The notes beneath the pieces were generated by a model that saw nothing but the letters and a program-made list of their open reading frames with translations, had not been told where the DNA came from and searched no databases. From Sambucus nigra (lineage: Eukaryota; Streptophyta; Magnoliopsida; Dipsacales; Adoxaceae), in contig OX422208.1 of NCBI GenBank assembly GCA_949130495.1, forward strand, positions 394,962,561 through 395,026,560: 64,000 nt of DNA, in the 5' to 3' direction. A program made the position numbers and the translations under genes. Shown here in pieces: positions 8,114 to 20,479 of the stretch. Numbering within the stretch: the first letter of the stretch is position 1; every line of letters begins with the position of its first letter.

Positions 8114-11100
8114 CAGGCTGAACCACTTTAAAAATCTTTTGCCTTATTTATTCATTTTATCTTTGATTGATTAATTAGAGATAATCTAATTTTTTACATC
8201 AACAATCATATTACTAACGATTGAAGAAAGTTGTTACTATAGAATTTATTATAAATCACAAAATTTGTACACGATTTAGAAAATTTGGGCATCGTTTCCT
8301 CCATTTATAGGACTATCCACCTATTTAAGAAACCAAAACTACTCAGCTATACAAATAGTCCATCGTCGACATTATATAAACCAAATCCTAATATCAAACA
8401 TGTAGTATAGTCAAATGTTTAGCTGTTGTAAAACATCAATGTTAGTTGCTGAAGGTACTAAGGAAAATGGTATCCATAACTTATTCCTTCCCATTTTCAA
8501 CCCCATCAACATCGTGCCAATTTTACAATACGAATTTGCAATAAAAATTTGATAGGAAAAAGGATGTGCATTATTGTTAGGTAAATGTGTCAATGTTAGA
8601 TATACAAATACTTATAGGAATATCATATTTGATTGGCACAATTCAACCATTTTGGGTTTTGAGTAAAAATGATGTTATTGAGAGGGATAACATTTTGGGC
8701 AATCAGTTTTATATGTTTAGTCTAGCATTGTGACAATAATAAGATTCATGTCTTAACACCACCACAAAATCAAAAACATATTGGGCGAACTGACCACAAT
8801 AAAAAGAAGGGGGCAATTTGATAGACAATAATAGTACAATGCCTATACAATATGGTAGTTATCTATGGAGTACATATGTTATAGTAGTACAATCATATCA
8901 TAAGATAGTAGTTCACATTCAAGCGCTAATTAAGTACAATAGTACCATGTTTTAAAGAAATTGAATTTGAGAGAAACTAACATGTTGAACAATAAACTGG
9001 CCCAATACTAACATACACTAAAAACTACAAAAATAATATTTAAGCGCTTTTTCAAATAGAAAATAAGGACATATATAACTACTGAGATATGCGCCAACAA
9101 ATAGTAGAAAAATCACTCAAGCGAGGTATATGAAAGTGATTAGGTTAGGAGAGAAAGGAAAAAATAGGTATTAGTTTTAAGGATGACATGAATCCAAGAT
9201 TTTGCCGACGCATGTGACATGCCTAATACACCTACCCTCCAAGTGCCTAAAAGGATAAAAAAATACAAACATAGATACAAACATCTGTTATGAAAAGAAA
9301 TGACTTTAATTATGATTAAAAAACACACTTGGAAATGAAAAGAATGGGGATTTCGTTATCTAACTGTGAACATAATACACATACAATTATTCTACTCTAT
9401 AACAACAACATAGGATGACTAACAAAGAAGCATACAAAAATAAAAATAAAAAATCAGTAAAAACAAATACGGAGAGTTATAAATCATAAACCTGGAAATA
9501 CCTTTGACGACATGCCTAAGTAACTCTAGACGACATACATGGATATGAAAAAAAAATCTAAATTTAAAGAAATAGTATTGTGTGTTAATAAATTCTTAAT
9601 ATGCTCTCCATCAAATTTTCATACCAATGCCAATGAACACCATTGGACAAATTGGTTTCCACTACCAACACTAAAGAAACTTCCACCACCCAATCGTCCA
9701 GAGCAATCACCCCGGTGTGCTAGAGGTCCATTTTTGTCATTTCACTTTTGTGAATCCTGCTACCTCCGAGAACAACTCTTCTTGGCCAAATAGACCACAC
9801 GTGATACACGAACAAACAGTGCATCACTAGCTTTCAAGTTCGTGGTTAGCATTCTGGGCATTACATCCCTTTTTGACTGAAATTTTACATTATCAATAGA
9901 TTTATCGCATTCTTTCATAATTTCACATTATCAATAGATTTATTACTCAATACCGTATTTACTGCCAGCTAACAAAATAATAGCAGGGGATGTGGATCTC
10001 TAACAAATATGTACTGCTAGCTATTTGCTTATTAATACTAACAAAGTTGTTGATATCTTGGATTCAAAATAATAGCTATATGAACCATACATGTATACTT
10101 TAATTCTTGGTATTGCTTAATAAAACCAAGAAGGATTATATATATGCTAAAACTCAATTAACTAGATGAACCATACATAAAGAGAAAATGGGAACCTTGT
10201 TATATACAAAACTGTTGCATATATGGTATACAAAACTACTGCTTATATATAAAATTATTTCATACAAAGCTGCTCAAATAAACTATTGACGTATACTTAT
10301 AATAAATAATAGGAAATATTAACTAAGATCAACTTTAAAGATAATTATTACAACGAAACATAATGTAATTGAAGCTATTCTAATTCAAATCATTCACAAA
10401 AAGCGTTCGAACGTATTCTAATTCAAAAATTGCATGCAATTTTACGTGAATACATATTTCTGTTAGTACGAAAACAATAATAATTGCATTGTAAGCCAAA
10501 TATAGGTGGCCATGCAATGATCCTAGAGTACTCCATTTTCATAATGTGTAAGAACCTATAAATAACTCAAAACATCAATAACATACGATATTGCAAAAAA
10601 TGTTAAGAACACAATCATTTTTGGCCCTTGAATCTGATATTAGCTCCAGTCCACATAGACATATTGTTGATATTAGACATTAACTAAAAATATCCTACTA
10701 TGGCACATCAAAAACAAAATTGGGGTGTGAAAAAAGGAAAAAGAGGGAAACACACCCACATAAAAATGTAAGTGGCATAATATTTTTCATTAAGGAACAA
10801 TTTTCATAGTAACTGAAATAATTATAAAAGGAAAACTTTTAATTTCCATGTGTTATAATTCCAAGATAAGAAGCATGGTGGGTCATTGTATGACTAATAG
10901 GAAAAAAAGATAAAGTCTAACACCCGAGTTTAGACGATACTGAAACCAAACACCACTCCAGCTTCAAGGAGCGACACGAACAACCCCAGTACCAGAGCCA
11001 ACCTCGGTGGACCATCTAGTGTCACCATAAAGGCAACGCTCTACTAGCCATTATCGTGATCGAATATGGCATGATGGATGGAATGATTCCACTACAGATG

Positions 11101-12159
11101 GAGAACATAATGCTTAGTTATATATTAAACCAAATACCCAATTCGAAACCCCAAAATAACTTGTTTCACAGTAATATAACACATGAAAGAACATAACAGT
11201 GAAAATTTAGCTCAAAGTACATGGAATCAACTTTATAGAATACGTTTCATTTTTGTTGTTGATTCATTTAATTGCATTAATAGAGTGGAATAAAAAAAAT
11301 AAACCCACATATATTATAGTTGTAGATCCCAACCCATGAAATATATTACATAAACATCTATTAAATGTATTTGGGAAATATATACACACGTCGTGTTTCT
11401 CGACGACAGTACATAAAGATATTGACATCAAACTTTGGCCCTAGTGAAAATCTACACAAACAATACTTCAAATACCTTGTGATTGAATGTAATGGATCCC
11501 ACCATAAACAGTTTTCAGCTACTATCAACTGTGATCTTGAAGCTCATCTAAATCTGAAGAATGTAAAACAAAAGTAAGAATTAAATAGTTTTTACAAATA
11601 CATACTTGCAATGTATACATGTTGTCTCGATCATTCAAATTACGATATCAATTTTTGAACAAAAAACATCACCCAAACTCTTACAGATAACTTATCCTCT
11701 AATCCTAAACTCACATGTCAGATAACTCTTGTGTCACATATAAAATCTAAGAAAAATAACCCTAAAATGTGAAATATCGAAGACCTATTATGCAACTATG
11801 AAAATGTAATAGTTAAAAATAATATGATTTTTGAGGTAAAGATCTGCATTACTTCAATTTGTTATAACCCAAATATCTAGTTATTATCGAGAACAAAGTG
11901 AAAGATCGAAGATATTCAATGACATAAAGAAATAATGAAACTAAAAAAGACCTATGCCTAATGTAGATGTACATGTTGAAATGAAGGGTTAGTAATATAA
12001 GATATGAGATTGAGATATTGGTATACTAAATATTGAGAATGAGATATCATACATGCTAGTTTTGGGGAATGCATATTAGATCTGAAGTACCCAAAGTTAG
12101 ATCTGTAAGTAAAAGCATGTTAGATTTAATAATTAAAACCCCGAATGAAAAATTAAAAC
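8114..12159. other. AT-rich DNA without recognisable gene
   Basis: Only short ORFs, none convincing. Small items: GAACCACTTTAAAAATC at about 8125 resembles an LTR motif (copy 2 LTR has AACCACCTAAAAACCC on its own sense strand) but in the opposite orientation to copy 1; ACATTATCAATAGATTTAT is repeated at 9888 and 9927; on the minus strand, 9600-9850 and 10920-11035 have moderately GC-rich, partly open frames (the latter with a hydrophobic run, VLGLFVSLLEAGVVFG) that may be decayed captured exons. If the Helitron-like 5' end at 12160-12507 is real, this would be the interior of that element; no 3' hairpin was found here. Confidence 0.5.
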
Positions 12160-12506
12160 CCTAAAACATAGAATACTTGAACTCGATAGGTGGGGAGGGC
12201 AGAAGTGCGTGTAGAGGCGGAAGCCTTGGAGCTCAGATAGTGGTGAAGGAGAGGGAAGCAATGTAGAGCTTAGGGTAGCGAGATGGAGCTAAGGGAAAAT
12301 TTAAGGAAGGTTTTTTTATTATGAGGGTTTGTTTTGTGAGTCTGGTGTGAGAATGGGAGAAATGTGTGTGTTGCGAGGGGTTGTGTTACATGACAACCAT
12401 TAGATTTTACATGTGAAAAAATGTAGAACTTTTGATTACTTTGATAAGAAGAGATAAGAAGATGAATATTAAAACACCATTGTAATATATATATATATAT
12501 ATATAT

Positions 12507-12507
<1 letters not shown>
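12160..12507 (-). mobile_element. Helitron-like 5' end, minus orientation
   Basis: Read on the minus strand it starts TCTATATATATA and contains AATCTAATGGTTGT, CACAACCCCTCGC, TTTCTCCCATTCTCACA, CTCACAAAACAAACCCT and CTTCCCTCTCCTTCACCAC. The same blocks in the same order occur on the plus strand at 57650-57850, so they are two copies of one element family in opposite orientation. The 3' end of this copy was not found to the left. Confidence 0.6.

Positions 12508-12538
<31 letters not shown>
12484..12538. repeat. Compound microsatellite (TA)n(GA)n
   Basis: About 23 bp of TA alternation then about 28 bp of AG alternation. Read on the minus strand this is (CT)n(TA)n, the same composition and order that precede two plus-oriented Helitron-like 5' ends at 12923 and 48863. 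Confidence 0.97.
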
Positions 12539-12542
<4 letters not shown>

Positions 12543-12916
12543 TACTCTTCACACTAAATTTGCATACTTGCTAGGGCAAACCTATTTTTTTTAGATATGA
12601 AAAAAATTGAGTTTAATTTTTTTATGTGATATTTAAGCATTTAAAGAGGCCCATATAAAAAAATCGCTCAAAATCTATTTTTTGTTATACTAAAAAAATT
12701 GATCAAAATTTCGTAGCTTTTAAAGTGCTTTAAAAGATATGAAAGTTTGGCCTATTTTTTTAAAAAAGAAAAAAAAGTTTTTTGAGTTTTATTAATTATG
12801 TTGGTTTCTTCAAATGTTTAAATATCGGACAAAAAAATTCAACTAAAAAATAATTTGTTTACTATGTTAAAAAATCAGTGCACGAACTTGGTACACAATC
12901 TTGGGTATGCAGAGGA

Positions 12917-12922
<6 letters not shown>
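12539..12922. other. AT-rich gap between two divergent Helitron-like ends
   Basis: About 380 bp with many A and T runs and no ORF. It sits between inverted compound microsatellites and so separates two head-to-head elements. TTTGCATACTTGC near its left end and GGGTATGCAGAGG near its right end are weakly inverted. Confidence 0.5.
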
Positions 12923-12964
<42 letters not shown>

Positions 12965-12982
12965 ATATATATATATATATAT
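12923..12982. repeat. Compound microsatellite (CT)n(TA)n
   Basis: CT alternation 12923-12960 followed by TA alternation 12962-12982. It directly precedes ATAATAAATTAGGAAACTTA, the conserved start of a Helitron-like family also seen after the CT tract at 48863-48957. Confidence 0.97.
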
Positions 12983-13147
12983 AATAAATTAGGAAACTTA
13001 TGTATGTCATAAGCTTAAAATATGATGTCATTAAGATGAATTTTGTTTACACTACCTATTTTACCCTTGAAAATTTTGAATTCCCCCTATTTTCTTTCTC
13101 CACACTTGATTCCCACTCTTCCACTTTAATTCAAACATAAGGGCTTT

Positions 13148-13309
13148 TTGGGTAAATTATTTTTCTTTGTGCTATCTCACCTACCATCTATCACGACAAT
13201 ACACACTCCTTCTCAAACTATCAAAATCGAAACTCAACACCACAAACCCGAAACCCTCTCCTTCTCAAACTCAGAATTCCATTTTATCTCGCTTCTCCAT
13301 TTTAAAGGT
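13148..13309 (+). promoter_or_regulatory. Pyrimidine-rich leader ending in a splice-donor sequence, element A
   Basis: A C/T- and A/C-rich leader (CACAAACCCGAAACCCTCTCC) ends in TTTTAAAG followed by GTAAAT, a canonical plant 5' splice site at 13308. The same placement, a leader a few hundred bases inside the element then AG|GTA, occurs at 49400 and 57953. A candidate untranslated first exon; no TATA box can be assigned with confidence. 13310-14640, its would-be intron, has only diverged repeats of AATCAAAGGTATATACTTCA (13385-13580) and T-rich sequence. Confidence 0.35.
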
Positions 13310-14350
13310 AAATTACTTCTCTTTGTTTTACTATTTGTTTTGTTCAATGGGTCTATTTCAAACAATGGGTATGTTTCACGAAATCAAAGGTACATACTTC
13401 AACACAAAATCAAGCATGAGAATTTTTTCACGAAATCAATAGGTCTGTCTCAAATGAACATGAAATCAATCCCAAATCGAACGTATATACTTCAAACCCA
13501 AATCAAAGGTATATACTTCAAGCCCAGATCAAATGTGTATTTCAGATTTGAAATGTGCTTTACAGATTTGAAATGCGTTCTTTGAGATATTGGAACAAAT
13601 AGAACACACATATTTTGTTGGTGAGTTCAAAATTAGATTTACTTAGTTTTAATTATTTTGTCCATTTCTTTTATAGATCCACTATTGGATAAATGTTAAT
13701 TTTGTTGTCATATCTGTATATTTGGTGTTAGATGTTTGGTACTTAGAACACTAATTTTGCATTATTGATTCCAAATAGGCTCTTTTCCAGTTTAAGGTAG
13801 TAATATTTCATGTTCATTGATCTGGATTACTTCAATTTAGTATGTTTTTAAAATTTTATGTTCATTTATCTTTTAGATACAAACTTTTAGGTTTAAGAAC
13901 CCATGCAAGTGATCTATTATTTGAAAGAATATTATAGAATTGAACAACTCAAATACATTTTGTTTGTTTGTTTTAGGTGTTGAGTTTCTTGAATAAATGT
14001 ACTTGCCCACTGTTTTAAGGTATTATTTTTATTGTGTTGTATTCTAGGCGTTTGGCAAAATGACCAAGTAATTCTTTTTTCGCAACCCTTTAGGAGTCCT
14101 TTAAAATCCACCTTTTTAACATTCGTTCTCCCATCCTTTGATTGTTCTGAAACCTTGGCTTAAAACTCAACCCCATATTTCTTCACTTCCCAGTTCTAAC
14201 ATTCCTCAAGTTATTTGCTTCAGCTGTAGATCTCTCCAAAGTTTCTTCAACACCTCCAGTTCATTCGCATTTCATTGGTATGACCAAGATGGACCTTTTT
14301 TCTTATGATTTTATCTCTCAACATGAATCAATTAATTATAGATCATATAA

Positions 14351-14353
<3 letters not shown>

Positions 14354-14386
<33 letters not shown>

Positions 14387-14392
14387 ATTCAC
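14354..14392. repeat. (CA)n microsatellite
   Basis: About 39 bp of uninterrupted CA alternation in an intron-like part of element A. Confidence 0.98.
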
Positions 14393-14649
14393 ACTCACAC
14401 AAAACTATAATTTCATCCACGCACGACAGATTTTGGTGTTTCCATTGCTCTCTCATTCTCTCTTAAATGGAATCATTGAGGACAGAGCATAGTTCCTACG
14501 CACACGAGTGGAAATTACAAATTCACACATATTGTTTCCACCATCAACATTCATTGGGAGTGGTCAATGGTCATCATCTTTATCATCCACACCATCATGC
14601 ATACATATGATCATATAGAATGTATTATCTTAGTTTAATTCTTAAACAG

Positions 14650-14794
14650 GTGCAATACAAGGACTAATTGAACTCAAGACAACAGAGATGGCTAACAAGG
14701 ATCTCAACAGATATTATAATGAACTTGACAAAGCGCTCATGCGCTTTCACACAATGAAAATGGAAGAAATAATCAAGATTATACGAGAATTATG
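14650..14794 (+). pseudogene. RAD50: RAD50 exon fragment (captured)
   Basis: After a consensus acceptor (TTCTTAAACAG) one frame reads [36 protein letters not shown] and IIKIIREL. This closely matches plant RAD50 in the second coiled-coil arm just before the C-terminal ATPase half (family text [34 protein letters not shown]). The normal exon boundary after REL is present as GAATTATG, but the expected GT donor is TT, so splicing is damaged. Only one exon of this roughly 1300-residue DNA-repair ATPase is here; no neighbouring RAD50 exon was found, so it is a captured fragment. Confidence 0.88.
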
Positions 14795-14969
14795 TTAGCA
14801 TGTTTTGACACATGTTTTGTTTAGGTAGAGCTACCATTGGTTAAAGGCATTCACAATACATGTAAGGCTAGAATTGGTGCGACAAATATATTTTTTGTAC
14901 ATTACTGATACACGTGAGGTCTCTTTAGATATATTCATTAAAGGTGTAAATAATACCATAGTTGTTATC

Positions 14970-15157
14970 GGCAGAGAAGTCAGCAATACAAATTAATCAA
15001 GTTTGACTCAGCTACTAATAATGAAACGGCTAATTCAACAGAGCTTCTTGAATTATTCCAGTTGGTTTCTAAAGAGAAATTTTCGGTGAATGATGAACTG
15101 GGATCTCCTAAGTTGAGACGAAAAAGCATCATAGCCAAAAATATTAATGGCAAATGA
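14970..15157 (+). pseudogene. Unidentified exon-like fragment
   Basis: An AG acceptor-like site (TTATCGGCAG) is followed by an open frame reading KFDSATNNETANSTELLEL, FQLVSKEKFSVNDELGSP, KLRRKSIIAKNING, stop. Its composition (Ser/Glu/Lys-rich, few stops) differs from the flanking AT-rich spacer, suggesting an exon piece of a host gene. I do not recognise the family. It lies between the RAD50 fragment and the tandem array, whose first unit starts at its stop codon. Confidence 0.35.
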
Positions 15158-17060
15158 AGTTATGTTCATGTTGAAGTTAGCAGGCCTGTTGTTGTCCTAC
15201 ATTGCCCATGTAGCAGGTCTGCAATTTACACCATTTTACCATGTAGTAGGCACCCCACGAGATCCATCCAATTCAGAAGAGAACCCAAAGAAATCAGTCG
15301 ATGAGAAACATGCTATTGAGGTACTAATTGTGAATTTACATGCTATGGTGTTTTAATGGTACTGGCTTCTCTATCATTCTCCAATAAACTGACTGTTAGT
15401 TACATTTGTTAGGCTTATATTATTTTCCAACACGTTTTTGACTAATTTCTAATTACTAAGAATTAGATTTAATGCTGATTCAAATTACTCACTTATTAGT
15501 TACTAAGAATTTGCTACTCATGTTTGAATTTGTATTTAGGATTTTCACATGGCTTCGATGCCATCACGAGATCTGTCCAATTCTGAAGAGAACCCAAAGA
15601 AATTTCTTAATGATAAATATGCTATTGAGCTAATAATTGTGAATTTACATTCTATAGTGTTTTAATGAGAATTGCTTCTTTATAGTTGCCAAACAAACCG
15701 ACTGTTTACTTACATCTGTTGAGCTTGTATTATTTTCCAACAAGTTTTTGGCTGATTTTTAATTACTAATAAGTAAAGTTGGTGCTGATTCTTAAATGAA
15801 GTTATATTCATGTTGAAGTTAGTAGGCCTACTGTTGTCCTACATTGCCCATGTAGCAGGTCTGCAATTTACACCCTTTTACCATGTAGTAGGCAGCCCAC
15901 GAGATCCATCCGATTCAGAAGAGAACCCAAAGAAATCACTCGATGAGAAAAATGATATTGAGGTACTAATTGTGAATTTACATTCTTTGGTGTTTTAATG
16001 ATACTGGCTTCTCTATAATTCTCCAATAAACTAACTATTTGTTACATTTGTTGAGCTTATATTATTTTCCAACACGTTTTTGACTAATTTTTAATTACTA
16101 AGAATTATATTTAATGTTAATTCAAATTACTCACTTATTAGTTACTAAGAATTTTCTACTCATGTTTGAATTTGTATTTAGGGTTTTCACATGGCTTCGA
16201 TGCCATCACGAGATCTGTCCAATTCTGAAGAGAACCCAAAGAAATCTCTTAATGAGAAACATGCTATTGAGGTACGAATTGTGAATTTACATGCTATAGT
16301 GTTTTAATGAGAATTGCTTCTTTATAGTTGCTAAAACAAACTGACTGTGTACTTACATCTATTGAGCTTATATTATTTTCCAACAAGTTTTTGGCTGATT
16401 TTTAATTACTAATAATTAAAGTTAGTGTTGATTCTTAAATGAAGTTATGTTCATGTTGAAGTTAGCAGGCCTACTGTTGTCCTACATTGCCCATGTAGTA
16501 GGTCTGCAATTTACACCCTTTTACCATGTAGTAGCCAACGAGATCCATCCAATTCAAAAGAGAACCCAAAGAAATCACATGATGAGAAACATTCTATTGA
16601 GGTACTAATTGTGAATTTACATGCTATGGTGTTTTAATGATACTGGCTTCTCTATAATTCTCCAATAAACTGACTGTTAGTTACATTTGTTGAGCTTATA
16701 TTGTTTTCCAACACATTTTTGACACATTTTTAAATACTAAAAATTAGATTTAATGCTGATTCAAATTACTCACTTATTAGTTACTAAGAATTTTCTACTC
16801 ATGTTTGAATTTGTATTTAGTATTTTCACATGGCTTCGATGCAATCACGAGATCTGTCCAATTCTGAAGAGAACCCAAAGAAATCTCTTAATGAGAAACA
16901 TGCTATTAAGGTACTAATTATGAATTTACATACTATAGTGTTTTAATGAGAATCGCTTCTTTATAGTTGCCAAACAAACTGACTATGTACTTACATCTGT
17001 TGAGCTTATATTGTTTTCCTACAAGTTTTTGGTTGATCTTTAATTACTAATAATTAAAGT
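15154..17060 (+). repeat. Dimeric tandem repeat, unit about 642 bp, three units
   Basis: ATGAAGTTATGTTCATGTTG or a close variant starts at 15154, 15796 and 16439, giving periods of 642 and 643 bp. Each unit has two half-repeats, A and B. A carries a frame with LLLSYIAHVAGLQF then PRDPSNSEENPKKS; B carries MASMPSRDLSNSEENPKKSL after a TTTAG acceptor. Most halves end GCTATTGAG followed by GTACTAATTGTG or a close variant, a splice-donor context. A and B share their 3' halves, so a half-unit was duplicated first and the dimer then amplified. The encoded family is unknown. The third unit has lost a few bases in A, and similarity fades after about 17050. Confidence 0.9.
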
Positions 17061-20000
17061 TAGTGCTGATTCAAATTACACATGTATTAGTTTCTAAGAA
17101 TTTGCTACTTATGTTTGAGTTGGCTACTCATGTATTAGTTACTAAGAAACTGATTGTGTTAGTTACATCTATCACAGGTTGGTTTGTATTCTAGATGAGA
17201 CCTAGCCCTGCCATATGTATGATGTACCACAGTGACTTTAAAAATATAAGTCTTTATTCCGGGTTAAAGTCATCGTTAGGGAGTAATAATAATTTATAAA
17301 AATGTTGGATTACATCCGCCTTTTCAGGTTGCAAGCAAAGTACTTAATAAGTACTTGGCACATTTTACTATTTTTACTATTTTTGCTACACCATTATTTA
17401 TTTCACTTTTGGATTTGAAGAAATAGTACACCATTTATTTTTGGTACACCATTGTTGTCTTCATTTTCGCAGTAGTTTTGGTTTTGGTGTATGTTCAATG
17501 ATTTGATTTGAATACATCTAATATGTGTTTACTTTTTCAGTTCCGAAATGTTGAATTCATTATTGATTAAAATTCATTTTTTTTCATATATTTAGTTTGT
17601 CCTAAAATGTGTAAAATGTTTTTTTATATTTTTTTTAATTTTTTCTGAGGGAACCTTATGTTCTGCTGTTGAGAACTCTCGAGTTTTAGTATTTAAAATT
17701 CCGTGCTTTGTTGATTCTATATGGTTATACATGTTTTATAGGGTTCCTTTATGTCCAGAGGATCACACAGATCATCGTATCGAAGAACGTATTTACGGAT
17801 GTGATTATATCTCCATTAAGTTTAAAGCTACATTATTAGTGTCAAATCTACGTCATAATTAAGTTTGGAGCTATAACTCAAGGCACTAATATAAAGTAAT
17901 TTTGTATGTGTATTAATGATGTAGGTTTTGGAGGTGATGCTCAATCAACAATTGATGATATATGAGCTTAATCTTGATTAATGGGGATGCGACAACATGT
18001 TCATGAAGTATCTTGACGAGTTGAAAGGACGATGTTCATGAAGTATCATGGCGGGTTGAAGCCGCTCAAAATCAACATAGGTGAAAGGATGATGATATCA
18101 CCAACTTTATTTACAAGGAAATCTCCATCCACCTATAGTCCGAATGCCTCTATTCCAAGTATGAATTTAAACATCAGTCTTGATATGCGTTGATGTTATA
18201 ACTTGCAACCAAGCTGATGAAAAAAGCGAAAATTCCTAATACTAGATATGTTGATATGCTGCTAATACCTAATACATGATATGATGGTACCTGATACCTA
18301 GTATACGGATACCCGATCAACAACATTCTTGGTACTGATACTGAAATGGATCTCATATATGCTATTTTTTCCCTCCATATCCATGTTTTACCTCAAATAT
18401 GAGATCCATTCTTTGGGTTTTAGTGTTGAGTCTCTTTCTTTTTTATTACTACATCACTCAATTTTATTACTACATCACTCAATTCGTGGGATTTTCAGTA
18501 AGCTCTATATTCTAATTTGAAATTAAGTAGTTCTATTTTAAGATCATTAATGATCAGTAACTGAAAGTATTGTAAAAATGTTTGCGTGAAGCAATACTAA
18601 GATAGTATTGTAAAGATTTATACGTGAAGAAATACTAAGATAGTATTGTAAAGATATTTGCGTATATACATATTATAATTCAACGATGTTTAGTATTTCA
18701 ATTGTATCATTTTAGAAGGCAGGAACTACAAATAATATGGTTCATCAAGGGATGCAACATAGCAGTGTTGACAAATTCCATTTTTTGTAAGAGGTTAGTA
18801 AATTCCTCTTTTCTTTTTTTGGCAGATTTCATTTTTTGGCAGATTTCATTTTTTGGCAGAGGTTAGAGGAAGTTTTGAATTCCTCTTTTCTGTACAATTA
18901 AATAAAAAGCACAGCTTTTAGAAAGTTTGGAACGATTTCTTGGAGTTGCATGTCTACTGTCACAGATGGTTGAGTTGACGATGAATGAAGCTACAGAGGT
19001 ATCTACTTTGCTTGCTCGATCATTTTTCATGTCACAGATAGTTGAGTCGACAATCACAAATGGTTTAGCATTTACTAACACGACTTCTAGTATTGGTTCA
19101 ACAAATATTGTATTCATCAAAGTTAATTTACACTTATGGTTAGATCGTTATGTAATGTAAAGTTTTGGGTCCTCAAAGAGGACTGAATATCCCAAGATAT
19201 AAAGTAAAAATAAAATGTCATTTATAGTTTCATGTCCTATTATTATGTGGTATTACCTTGATTTTTCTTTTTTTATAAGTGAAGGATATGTATATTGGAA
19301 TATATTATACACTTCCTATTGAATTTGTTAGTCTCTTTTCTCTTCGTCATTGCAATCATAAACGTTGGTTCTCTTCGTATTAAGTTAAGGTCCCTGCAAT
19401 CATAAACATTGACGGAAAACCCCATGTTCTACATCTCTTCTTCTCTCTTCTCTCTCTCTCTCTCCATCTTCAGCAAGTTATAATCGTGTCAATTACTAAT
19501 GATATAAACTCTTGCAGCAATTGGAATGTTAGCTTGCTAAACATAGATCCTTTAAACCCCGTGATTCCCATGGTATGAGAACCTTTGGAATATTAATTTA
19601 AATTTACTCTACTATGACATTCTAAGTGGTTCTTATACTAAGATGTGTTTTCAATCACTGAGTGAGGCTTAAGATCAAGTCTTTCAGGGTCCCAGGGCTT
19701 TTTACTGAGATTGCAGAAACTGTAATAGTTGGTTCTCCTTAAGGTATGTTATTGTCAAACTACTTTGTTGAGCTAAGATGCTTTGTTTTGTTTCTTTCCA
19801 TGATTCTATGTTTCTTAAACTATTCACATAACATGTTCGAGTAAATTTCCAACAAAAATTTTATTATTTTCTACAAGTAAAAGTACTCCGAGTATTGTTG
19901 TTGGTCTTATAGATGTTTTACATTTAGTTAATTGATGTAATTGTTTTTTACAGATTTTAGCAATTGGGATTAACCTTATTATCTTCCTCTTTCGCTCCCC

Positions 20001-20460
20001 TCTTTTTTAACTGATACTCTATGAAATTTGAAGATAGGATAAACTACGTTGACTCTCATAGGGCTCAACTATTTTTACATTCGTGCATCTCATTTGAAAC
20101 TAATATAAGGAGAGACATCACCATCCCTCCAAATTCATTACAATGTTTTTTCTACACCTGATCAATCAAAAAGAGTTCATGTGATTTGTCAGATTAAGAG
20201 AAAATCAAATACATCTATGATCACATGGATAGAATTGACATGGTCAAGGTTAGTTCTTCTGATTTAATGCTTTAACATTCGTTAATATAAATAGGTGAAT
20301 TAAAAATGAATACATAATAATAGAAAATCTCTCACACAAGTTAATTTGAAAAATATTGAATGATGAGAAAATCAACTGAATTACATGATCTATGTAACAA
20401 GGCATTATGCAAATGATATATCCCATAGTTTCAATATTGTGTTTGCCATTGATAAGAAAA
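17061..20460. other. AT-rich interior of element A, short repeats only
   Basis: No gene seen. Local duplications: ATGTTCATGAAGTATC twice at about 17997 and 18033; TTTTATTACTACATCACTCAA twice at about 18440 and 18461; a 46-50-bp unit (AGTATTGTAAAGATTTATAC, CGTGAAGAAATACTAAGAT) repeated about 2.5 times at 18565-18670; CAGATTTCATTTTTTGG repeated at 18823-18861; and TGTCACAGATGGTTGAGT twice around 18958 and 19031. The density suggests repeated small duplication events. Confidence 0.6.
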
Positions 20461-20479
20461 ACATCATTTTACGAAGCTG

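Noticed and set aside
9539..9793. 84-codon plus-strand ORF
   Set aside because: The other strand has equally plausible open text and neither shows a motif; left as a possible decayed exon in the region entry.
10920..11035. Possible tRNA or structured RNA in the GC-richer patch
   Set aside because: No cloverleaf, no A/B box pair and no CCA-adjacent stem could be drawn.
13148..13585. Overlapping ORFs of 145 and 91 codons
   Set aside because: Low-complexity leader and repeats; two overlapping frames of equal quality, neither resembling a protein.
15154..17060. CRISPR-like array
   Set aside because: Units of 642 bp with exon-like content are not short direct repeats with unique spacers, and the genome is eukaryotic.
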